A stretch of DNA of 64,000 nt from Tubiluchus corallicola (lineage: Eukaryota; Priapulida; Priapulimorpha; Priapulimorphida; Tubiluchidae). Each line of letters begins with the position of its first letter. The stretch's first letter is position 1. Below the pieces are notes generated by a model. That model worked only from the letters and a program-made list of their open reading frames with translations. It searched no databases and was not told where the DNA came from. The stretch lies in the NCBI GenBank assembly GCA_030141605.1, contig JAQGDQ010000088.1, forward strand, positions 434,001 through 498,000, given 5' to 3'. Positions 12,501 to 24,500 of the stretch are shown here, piece by piece. The position numbers were made by a program, and so were the translations under genes.

Positions 12501-15500
12501 TTGAGTGTGAATTTCTATGATTGCATTTGTCACGTACATTACCATAATAAATCTCCTGTGTGGGTTGAGGGAAATTGAACGCTCTCTCACTAGTAGATGA
12601 TAACACTGACTATTTTAATCTTGCTAGAGCATTTCGCTAGCTGTAAGTGTTAGCTGGAGAATCATTTTGTCACGTTTGAATTCTAGACGTCCTTTAATTC
12701 AAGGCGTCGTCATTTTGTGAAGAAGCAACGTTAAGACGTAACCGATGATTCTCGTCTGCAGAGATTTGTTTAAAAGTTAACTTGATTTTCAATTTTTTCT
12801 TGCCAATTTGAGTTTCTCAGCGGAGCTAATGAGTACATGTCTGTAGAATCTTGTTGACTTTTTGACACGAATGAGCAGAGAAAATTCTATGTTTTCTTCG
12901 GTGATGCGTTTTCAGGGACGTAGAAATTTGATTTAATGACAGAAATTGATCAAAGTCAAAAATAATTAAAATACATACACGTGTTAGTTTTATCTGTTTT
13001 CATTATTGTTTCAATAGGTGAAGAGTCTGTCGACACATTTAAACACTTCATTGCGAGTTTCAAACAATGTTTTTAGCATGTCCGTTTTAAATTTTGCTGA
13101 TTAAAAAAACGTTTGAATTGTAGCGCTGTCAGCTTTTTCAGTAAACAGGTGACGATATCGCGAATGGTAAACGCTATAAGGGTTCTTAATCAAACATTAA
13201 ATGACCGATTTGTTCTATGGAAATCACAGTGTAAATCAACATTCTGCAGTAATTACGTTACCATTGCAATCATTAAAGGCACGGCAATGACATGTTTAAC
13301 TTTGTTAGGGGTGACAAGGGATGTAGGTCAAACCTGTACAGATAGTTAAAGGTGCAGTCGTTGATGTTATTAGGTAGTAATAGTTTTAGTAGGTGGCGAT
13401 ATAAGTTTTTGTTATAAACACTATATTAATATTTTTACATGCTTATTTGAATTGAAAGCACAGGACATGTAGCATTAGCAAAAAGAAAGTATAGACGTTA
13501 GTTTTTAAGATAAGAATACCCAAGAAAAATTGGTAACGCGGGATGCCTTATGGAGAAATCGAATTCAAATTTTAAACGGCACGCTGTTTTCCACTAATAG
13601 CAGAATCTGGCGAGAAACCCTTGTTGAACAACTCCTACGACAGCGTATAAGAGGAGGGTTGTCTAAGTAACAACTGTTAGTTCATTGAATTTTTTCAGAG
13701 ACCCACTTGCACCAAGCAGACAAACCCCATTTCATAACTGTACTAAAAATTATTTGTAAGAATTTTACTTTCTACACGTGTTTATATTTCTGCTTATTGA
13801 AGTCTCTTATTCGGGTGACACGTTAGTCTTATTTATGGGGATTTGTATAAAAATCTAATATTAACTCTGTGGACCTGACTGAGCTCTGTACAACTCTGCA
13901 TGTTCGCATCGTATAAGTCGTGTCGAGTGGGATGAGAAATGTTCAGGTGAGTAAATCTAGATATGTGTGATTCCTTGTTTATTGCGCCAGCATTATTGAC
14001 ATTGCGTTAATGGTTCAAATCCTAACAGGTGACAAAACAGCTTAGCGATGAGTTCAAATTTCCGCTGCCATTGATCTTGGGTATAATGGAAAGCTACAGG
14101 TGATATGAGTAAAATGGCCACCATTATTCAGTCTCTTCAAATATCCTTAGAGGCTTTTTTGATCTTTTTTTCTGAATGAATTATAAGTAGCTTCCGATTC
14201 ATACTCAGCCCGGGCTAGAGAATCAGCCCACAACACGTAAAGGTACTATACTGCTGTTCTATGGACCAGACTTCATGTGTTCATTATGTGTTCAGACTTC
14301 AAACTGAGACAAGTTGTAACCACTTACACCAGTCTCATGCTGCTGCACATTGCAGTGTGACAAAGCCCGAACTGAGTTCGCCAAAATCACAAATTGCTAA
14401 CGTTGTATGTTCGTTAGCCTGCGCACATCAAAAAGGTACTCAAAAAGGGGGTACCAATAACGGCTACAAAAATCGAGATAATCTAAACCAGTATCAAGAC
14501 TAATCTATTATTTCTGTCGCGTCTGAGTTATCAAAATCTTTGTGCATAGTCATGGTAATACCATGTTTGTTGTGACAAAGTTATAAGTGCATGTAAGTCC
14601 CAAATACTTAATAGGTCAGGGTATAAAACCTGATTTTCGATTAATTAAAAATTAATTGGTTGTCTGCAAAAGACGTTATTCACTAACACGTGTCCTTTTC
14701 CGATACCAATCCAAACCAATGGCCAAACCAATAACAACACAGCTTTCTTATGACGGTTATTATTAAAGGGCAATGCAAATACAGAATTCTGTGTTGGCAT
14801 TTAATGCACAGCAAAATGTTCCGAACAAATTTTCAAGTTTTAGGCATTACCATTTGGCAGATGTTAATAATAAGATATATTTTTATTATAATGTTGGTAG
14901 CGGATCAGAAATTCATGTGATCGTTTTATTTAACTAATAGTTTTTGGGTCATTCTTGCCAAATTTCTTCTGTGAGGACACAGTTTGTTTACAGTGAGGAA
15001 GACCTACTTTCCACCATAAGCCATCTAATGGGTGTGTTTTGCTGGTTTCTCATTATTTCTGCAGATGGTGAGACGGGTACTGCAAACATTTTGCTAAATG
15101 TCATGCTGGATAGAGGAATATGTGACGTTATCATTGATAGCATTTTAAACTGGTGTACTTGCAGTGCTTTTAATATTTAATGAAGAGTTTATAAATAAAT
15201 TTATCGAGATTCAATGTGCTTTTGTATTGTAGTTGTGTTAATCTTTGGATCTTTTGTAAATGTGGAACACCTAGTTAACACTGAATTTATAATTTATAAT
15301 TATTTGTGTTTTATCAGGTTTTTCTTGCAGGACACACAGAGAATTTTGCTGTACCATTTGCACCTATCACAAAGTCCCCCACAGCTGGCATGATAGCTCT
15401 GGCTTTCTATAGTGGCCTTTTCGCATACGGTGGTTGGAACTTTCTCAACTTTGTCACTGAGGAGCTCCAGAATCCAAATAAGTATGCATCTGTAATTGTG

Positions 15501-18500
15501 TAATTTAATTAACAAATTGATTTTTGCTATTCAGGAAACACCGAAAATTTTCAACACGCCTTTGAGCCAGTGCAGAAGACGCCATCTGCTGGTATGGTCT
15601 CATTGGCATTCTATAGTGGTTTGTTTGCTTACGCTGGCTGGAACTTCCTGAATTTCGTCACTGAAGAGTTGCAAGAACCTTACAAGTAAAAATTAAGTAG
15701 AGAGTTGGGGGCACAAAGTCTCTTTACGTTTCCAAGAAAACTGTTTTCTAATTGCAACAACGTTTACTATACTGACTAATGCAGGACTAATGGTGATTGG
15801 TGTACCTCTTTCATTTTTCTTTTGGCGAAATTAAAGCTTAGTGATCGTTGCTGCTTTTATAAAATTGGGAAATGAGATTCCTGAAAACAGACTATGGTGC
15901 CCTCTATTTCTTGCTAGGAAGAACTTTTTACTAATTTTTAGTGTTTTTGTCGCATGCTTACCTTAGCTATGGGATGTCATGTATGTTGCTTGTACTTGCT
16001 TCTATCTATTCCTATGTTAAGCTAATGCTTCACTAGCTAACAGTAACTTCTAAACCTCTAAAATGTGTTTTACTCTTTACATAAGAAATAGCAATCATTG
16101 CAAATTTGTTGTGCAAACTAATGCATGCATGTACCTTTTTTGGTAATTTTCTAATAAGACTTGTTTGTGGTAACATAGTGCATGCACGTGTGTTAGTCCT
16201 ATTTATATACTTTTACTAACGTTGTCCTTCTATTATTGAACAAAAGCTTTTATACAGTAAGCGCCGCTTAATAGACTCATGGTTAGTAGACTCAATCGCT
16301 TAATTAACTCTAAAACGCCTGGTCGATAATTGGCTTAAATAACTCCGCATAATTGATTCGATATTTTTGGTTCACATGCTTCATAGGATACTACCCTTTC
16401 ATGTGACTAACAAGTTAAACATTTAGTCACTTGCTTAATTTTGCTTAATCACTTGCTTAACCCGTTTGCCTTTGAAGCTCTGGCTGTCTTTGACAGAAAC
16501 TTTAATCAATTATAAACAATAAACTTTAAACAATTATAGCAAGCAGGAACTTAGGCGAAACTACAGACGATGCTGTGGTGAAATATGGGCACCACCAAGT
16601 ATTTTACGAGAATTTGTACATCATACAACAGATTTTCAACGTTTTTATCATTATGAGAACTTTGGGAGCCAGCATTTTCATGATAAAATGAAGTATCCGA
16701 CTTTGAAAGAATTTTTGTAATTTTTGCAAATAAACAGACTTGTGTGTTTAGAAAAGTATACTTTTTAATTTATTACTAATTCACTTATATAAATTAATGT
16801 TTTAATTTTTTTTTAAATTTTTAACTGCACAAAAAAATTTAAGCTTTACTTCATCCCTAAAATTTATTAAAAACTCGCAGCGCATAGTATGCTGGTGACT
16901 CGTACTGCTATACCAGTAATACCCATCAGCTAATACGTTCAGTCGGTTAATAGGGTCAAAACACTTCGGTCCCAAAGTGAGTCTGTCAAGCAGCGCATAC
17001 TGTACTATTAATCCTGTTTACTACGGTATAAGAGTAAATAAAGTATTTTAAAACAGTTTGTTTTCTTTGTCAGTATTTATAAAAATGGTAAATTTATAAA
17101 ATTTTTGAAGTGGAACAGTTTTAAATTTATAATGCAGTTATTCTACTATATTCTTTGAAACTAAAATAAAAACTGCTTTTGTATTTTTAAAAGCCTAGAT
17201 CTGATTATTTTGTATTACTGTTCTGCTTGACGAGTTATAAATTTTTTAAAAATGGCGTTTTCTATACTTTTAAGCCGAGTTTTCGTTCGTAAATGCCCAG
17301 ATTATAACAGTGGCCCTGGAGAACAATAATTATGCCAAACGGCTAAACGTAAATGAAATGAATATCTATGTAGAGTATATACCTTCTTCTAACCTTGCTT
17401 AATAAGGTAAGGTAATATCACTGCATGCCTGGCTTATTGACTAATATAATCAATACTGATGTTTGCTTTCAGAAGTTTTGCCAAGTTTGATAGAGCAGCA
17501 TTTAAATATTTGTAAGTCAGCATGATAAAAGGTTCTCGAATCTCCAGTTGGTTTTCATTGCTTAGACTATGTTTGTTGATGTAACTTTCCTAACAAAATA
17601 GAATACAGCTATGATTTTGCTCGTGCTCTTAAATTTTAACATTTTTGCTTCGTCAAATAAGTTTGCATGATCATAGTCACTAATTTCATAATTTCAAGGC
17701 ACAATATTCTTAGAGAATCATGCAAGTTGAAATTCTCTCTATTCTTCACTTTTGAGTTTTCTAAAACTGGTAAGAGGTTGTTCTTTTCAGTGTCAAGTTT
17801 TGGAATCAAAATTCTTTACTTTGTCACACAACATTAGCATATTTAAGTATGGTATTGATGGTTTTGTTTAACTTCAAGAATGATGTACAAATATTGTACG
17901 ATATGGAAACACTGTTTGAGGACTTGGTAGCCATTACACCAGATTCCCTCGGCCACCTGCCCATGTTTCTTTTGTTTTTGTTGGTTTATAGGGGTGATAA
18001 GGCTTTAGATGTCAATATCTCACTATGTGATATTCTTTGTTTAAGCTGCAAATAGGCAGATGTACCATAGCCTGCAGTGTGTGCTTCCTACGTCAACTGA
18101 AATGTCAGTAACACCAGTTATGTTATAGTATGCTGGTTATGAGTATTGTTTCAACTTCTGTACTAAAGACTTTGCTGCTTTTTCAACTGATGTTGTTCTT
18201 CATGGAAATAAGGAGTTGGGATTTTTTTCTGTTTGCACTATGGACAAAAACAAGCTATGGACAGCTTAAATAGTTCATTTTACATTTGTAAAGATATTCT
18301 CTGCTTGTTGGTTAAATTCAGTTGCTGGTTGCTTCATATTTTATTCTACCTGTAGTACCGACATTTCTCAGTTTTTCACATGAGTTTCTAGGTACAATTT
18401 TTACATATTCATCAGACTTGTAGTTGGTGGCTGTTCTGAAAAATGATTTTGTCATTGTGTGGTTTGAATGTGGTTGAGCAGTGTAAATATTAAGTATTAC

Positions 18501-21500
18501 ACTGATGTTTTTTTCTGCTGTATTTTGGGATTTTGGTCAAATGGCATTTGTCGAAATGATGACTGGTAACCCCTTTAAATAAAGAAGCTAGAATTTTAGT
18601 AAACAGCAAAAACTTCAAACTTTGTGAAACTATTGTCGTCGTCGTCATCAACGAGTGCAGATTTCCATAAAGTCTGAGGTCTGGAAACAGGTCGTGAAAA
18701 ATGTTCTAGCAGGTTAGCAAAACACCATCAGTTTACATAATTAGAACTTGTTTTTGTCTTAACCTGTTTTCCAGGCTTCAGCTTTTTGGAAAATTATTGT
18801 ACGTAGTAGATAAAAAAGCTTAAAAGTTAAAAGCTCGTTAATTGTTTTTACATTGATATTAATAAAGCATGTTGAAGAAGTTATACATACGCACTTTAAT
18901 AACTAAAGCCCATTTATGCAATATTTAAAAGTAAAGATAATACCTGCTACTGTAATTACTTAATCTGCTTTGCGGCCTAACAGTGGATTAGAAGGTATGC
19001 TTTTTCGTGAAAATATCTACATATCTTGCATTTCTAATCTTCAAAAAATAGTGCCATCAGTCTCCATATTCAAGTGCATTTTAAAAGTTTACTTAAGATG
19101 TTAACACAGTGCGTTCTCAGATTGTCAAACTATGTTTAAATTGAAAGAATTCAAACATGTTATGGTCATTCATTAGCAGTTACCCAAGTAAGCTATCTTT
19201 ATTTCTTGCAAAGTGCCCATTACTACTGTGTCACACAACGACTTTCATGCATTCGTGTGTGTTGATAATGCACACAAGGGTGTTGCACACGAGGGTGTGT
19301 GTGCACACTAACTGTCATTTTAGTCAATCAATATAGATTGGGAGATACTGTAACATATTCTATGTTTTGGCATGTCAGACTTTTGAAGGTAGTTTCTAGG
19401 ATAATTTTATCCATGAGTTCATTTCTGTTGATAAATTTTTAATTTTGTACTTTTAATGAGATAATTTGAATATTTAAGTATATTAATATTTTAACTATAT
19501 AATACACTGAAATTGCATTATGAATATGAAGGCCTGCTTGTGCAATAAGTTTGATGTAACTTGTTTTTAGTTATACCCACACAATGTTTTACATTAGCAT
19601 GTTGTTTTGGACTTTAATATACCTCATGTCAGTCATGTGATTCATGCAAATATGCACAAAAACCGACCGTGAGTTTACTTTATTCATATTGGGTTCATTA
19701 TATCACCAATTTCTCGCTACAATAAGCTATTTTAAGTGGTTCTTTTAACAACTTTTCATGAAGACTGTATTTCTGCCATATATACATTTTTGGTGCGTTT
19801 AATGAGATAATTAACTTGTTTATCATGTACTGTGATGCTTTTTATCTGTCTATGGTTTTTTTAAACGTTTTGATCAATAATGTTCTAAAATATTCCGTTT
19901 TCCATACAGGCTGAGGAACAAGTGGTAAATGTTGTCAATTTATTTATAAGTTTCACTCAAAATGATGTCATAGCCATATCTCAAACTGCCAGAAGCATTG
20001 GAAGCAAAATGTCTTCTTTGCAGCTGCTACCTAGGGACCTGTTCAACAAAACAGGTTATTATTAAAGCTGGTCTAAAAAAATCATGGAGAAAGCTCACTT
20101 TTGGTCCAAATTAAAGCTCCAGAGTTTGTTCAGCCACATTATGAATTCATCAGCATTTTGGTCAGAATAAGACAACAAACCTATAAAATCTGCAGGCTGA
20201 TGTATAGCACACATTCAACAACAAAGCAAGTTGTGTCGATGTGTCAGATACCACTGTCAAAAGAACTAAAAGAAGAATTAGCTATGTTTGTCTATTGGTG
20301 AGATGTAGACTGTCTAAAAGAGTTACTGGCAGGTCAAACTTTATTTGTTTTGTTTGTATCATAAAAACAAATTAAGATACAAAGTTATCATGTAACAGCA
20401 TATAATGATGTGAGGCTTGGGAGTGTTCCAGAAATTTCAGTAGACAGAGAAAAGAAATATTCTTGGTGACCAGTATCAAGAGGCAGCAGAGAGAGTGTGA
20501 ACTATGATCTGTATGGAAAGTCGTTTGACTTTTTTGCAGTAGATGTGTCTCGTGACAAAATCCACTGAACATATTTTATTATAACTTCCAAGAATGACCT
20601 AGAAAAAGATCAGAAAAAATCAACAAAGGTCCAAGTAAATGAGTAGTTCAATAGGCTCTAGCCAATGATGGGGGTTACAAGATGACATTAAAGAGCTGAG
20701 AACAGAAAGAGGATGCAAGCATCAGATACATATGATATAACACAGAATGTGTTAAACAGATTTGGGGACACTTTTACCTTCATCTTAGTAGTGTAAGTTT
20801 TTGTTTTTGTGCTGTTGTCAACCTGGCAAAGGTGCTTGCAAGCATGTTTGAAAGAGAACTTAATGCAGCAGCAAATGATAAGCTGACAGTAAAATGGCAA
20901 AATGATTCAGTTGACTTGTACAAGTCCGTGGCCACATCTGTATAAGAGTGATGATACATCTGTAGATCTAGTCATTCTTTAAATGTTAATGTTCAAAGTA
21001 ATGATATTAATAAATAACTAGATGAATGTGATTTTCATTCACTTTTTCAGTAGTTACTTTGCTATTGGTAACAGCATGCTCATTTTTAAGTGGTTTCTGG
21101 TTACGAGACCAGTGATTGCATTGTATGTGTTAGGATTAGACAAAGCAGGATAGGGCCCACTTCTGTCTAGACATAATAAGGTTTTCAGTCTTTAGTCTTC
21201 ATTCACTAGCTGCTACTGCACTACTGTAAGTTTTCTTTCAATCATATTTGCAATTGCATTTGTTAAGCCGTCATCTTGAGGACCAGCACTATTCAAAGTA
21301 GCTGGAGCATACAAACAAGAATCCACACACACAAACAGGGTTCCTAGCAGATTTCTAGAAAGAAGTTTTGTGCTGTAGTCTGTTTACCATCAGTCTTTAG
21401 GTCTTGAGTGGTTCTTCCAATTAATTTTCACGCTCAGCTCTTTAACGTCTTCATTAAAGAGTAGTTAATGAAGTATTAAAGAGTAGTTCCATCACTAACT

Positions 21501-24500
21501 ATGCCTCCTCCTTTTTTGATAATTTTTTTCTACCAGCATTACAAACTCCTTCTTTACTTACATAGACTTTGGTGCCTTTCCTGAACTTTGTGCGGTCTTT
21601 CTAGGAAATTCTTGTCCAAAAAGTGTGTAAGAGATTTTTTTGATGAGGCACACAAACCGCAAAAGATATCAAATGTCTGCATTTTGATACTGGTCACCAG
21701 TAAAATATCTTTTCTTTGGCTGTTCTTGTAATTTCTTCTAAATCTTTGAAATATCCTTGATGCCCTCTATTGTATTGTGGTTTCATATGATAGCTTTGCA
21801 TCTTGATTTCTTTTTATCTTGCAAATGAAAACATATAAAGTTATAAGTTTGACTTTGCAATAACTCTTTTAGTCTTTTTATGCTCATTTGTTTTATCACC
21901 ACCATCACAAATGGATGAACATATTCTTAATGTTTCTTTCAATTCATCTGGCACACCATATTCATTTTTGTTTGTTGCCAATTGTGTACTACATCAGAGC
22001 ATATATGCCAGACTTTGTAGGCATATAGGTTGACTCTATTTGTGTTTTTTATTGTATCCAAGCTGGTGATAAATTCATAATATGGCTAAACAGATTCTGT
22101 AACTGGCTCAAAAATGTGCTTTCTCCCAATAGTATTCAGAACAGCTTCACCAATAGTCTGTTTTGGTTTGGCTCTTAGGTGTGGTTGCAAATGTCCCAGG
22201 GACTAAAAGTTCGCGTCCCGATGATGGACTAAGATTCTTATAAATGTATTTAGTATCAAGATAGTTGCAGGGGGAGGGGGGTGCTGCAAAGGGCTACAGA
22301 GCCACATGAAGATTTAAAAAGTTGGACTTCTATAATGCCAATTTTATTAGAATTTTCATCACTTGCATGTATTCCCATTGCTAATACAGTTACTATCCTC
22401 AAACATTGTTTCAATTATTGTTACACACTCCATAACAATAATTAGTAGTTTATATACCCAAGATAATTTTACCTTATCTTAAATACTGTTCCACAAAATT
22501 TCTTAGAACTATACTAAAAAGGAGCACTTTATTTTGTTTGCCTCACAGGGTTGTGTCGCTTTGCTAGGACACAACTTCACAAACAATAATTCTGCAAAAT
22601 ATTCACCCATCTAGGCACTTCTCATGTCTGATGTTGCTTAACTACCGAAGGAATTTCTTTTGAATGCCAATAAGTAATTATGCAGTGAAGTTTTTAAATT
22701 TGAATTGAAATGAATCTGAAATCATTGAATTTTTGCGTGAAATTTATATTCATTTCATGACAACATTTACTTTTTTCCTGAAAAAAGAACATTTTAAAAC
22801 GTTATTCCTCAAACCATTTTTAAAACACAGACAGATAAAAATACAGTGCACGATAAACACATTGATTATCTCATTAAACATGTTAAACAAAAATGTGTCA
22901 GGCAGAAACATCTTCTTCATATCAAATTGTCAAAGTATCCACCTTAAATATCTCTTTTTGATGAGAAATGAATGATATAATGAAGCAGTATGAAAACTGT
23001 GTATCTGGTTCAGTTTTGCTGAATTTGCATAAGGCATATTAATATCCAGTGACATGCGAATCTAAGACATTGTGGGATGTAATTAAACAAATACGATGAA
23101 ATTTTTGCCTCTCATTTAGTTAAAATGTTAATATGTTCATGTATGCAAATCATCTCATTAAATATGCAAACTTAAAAAATGTATCTAGCAGAAGTGATTT
23201 CTTTGGATAAAGAAACCTAGGAACTTAGAAAAGCCTAGAAACCGTTTTCAGAAGTTTGACATCTCAAAATATCAAATATTTTACAGTGTGCGTAATAATA
23301 TAGTATGATACCAGTATAATAAGTTATTGGAATATCATTGATCATGATTTCAGTTTGCATTTGCATCAATGTGATTTATAAATGTGTCACTGCTTTAAAT
23401 AGCTAAAGATTGTTGTGATAATAGCTGGCTTAAAATTTCCTTTTTTTCTTCAGAAATAATCAGTTAGTGTCCCATGAGCTAAAATCAGTGTGCGTTTGAT
23501 CAGTTACTAAATAAAAATGATTTTCAGGAATCTTCCTCGTGCTATAGGCATTGCAATGCCATTGGTGACGGTGGTGTATATACTGACCAATGTGGCATAC
23601 TTTTCTGTCATCCCTGCTGATGTATTATTAACATCCGAAGCCACTGGCGTTGTAAGTATAAATTTACAGTTTTTTCCTTTTAATGCATTTAATATAATTA
23701 AAGTTCAAAAATAAAATTTCATGCCTTCAAATATAATTTCCTGTACGAGAAACATTTTCTAATTTGCACTAAAACATTTTTTCTCAACTTATTGTTTTAT
23801 ATAGCATTTGTGAAATACTAAGCAGTGGTTTGCTTTTCAAGTGTGTATGAACCTTTGTGTTTGATCACTTTTATCTGTTTAAAAGGTTTAGAAACGGTAT
23901 TGTTGAAATGCCCCTCTGTTTAACTTTATCTTTCTCGGATTCCGACTCCTTCCTAGCAAGAGGCAGTATAGTGAATGAAACAGTGCAGAACAAGTATTAA
24001 ACTTGGTTGTCGCCCATCCATTCACTAATCAAGCCTAATGTTGTTGAACTTCAATTGCTAAATATGCATGGTAACCATTCAAATATTCCTCACTGTTCAA
24101 CTTTAATTTAGAATATATGTTGTTCACTTTGCTTACTTGTCTTTTTGTCCTATGTAATATACTTGCAAGTTGCTATCTTGTACATGTCTCTTAACGATTT
24201 GTTATGTTGTATTTCAGTTGTTTGGGAATCGTATGTATGGCGTAATGGCTTGGATTATTCCTGTATTTGTTTCTTTGTCATGCTTTGGAACTGTTAATGG
24301 AATTCTTTTCACGTCAGGAAGGTTCGGATAATTTTCTCTTTTTTTATGTCCAATTTGTGTGCAATGATTTTGGAAATTATGTAGATTTATGCAGATTTAA
24401 GATATATCTTGTTCTGCATTTTCATTAGTTGCAGTGTATCGTCACCTAATTTATTCATATGAAATGTACTGTAATCTCGAATGTAGTAGCTAAGCTTGAC

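Larger units (their letters stand above)
15686..23527 (+). other. SLC7 intron 3 (7.8 kb, transposon-rich)
   Basis: It holds a pogo/Tigger-like element (16255-17002) and an inverted pair of decayed coding segments (about 20085-20500 and 21690-22190), both listed separately. A GTG/CAC-rich patch lies near 19250-19310. I looked for a third copy of exon 3 and found none. Confidence 0.6.

Noticed and set aside
14000-14025. B-box-like GGTTCAAATCC as part of a tRNA gene
   Set aside because: No A-box or cloverleaf can be built upstream.
14944-15180. 78-codon frame with an acceptor-like TTTCTGCAG before it, just upstream of exon 3a
   Set aside because: The peptide does not resemble an SLC7 segment and exon 2 already joins exon 3 in phase with no missing residues.
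22557-22590. Short hairpin GTTGTGTC / GACACAAC
   Set aside because: Eight-base arms are common by chance in a window of this size.
15686-23527. A possible third copy of alternative exon 3
   Set aside because: I searched the intron for FAYxGW and VTEEL coding and found none.
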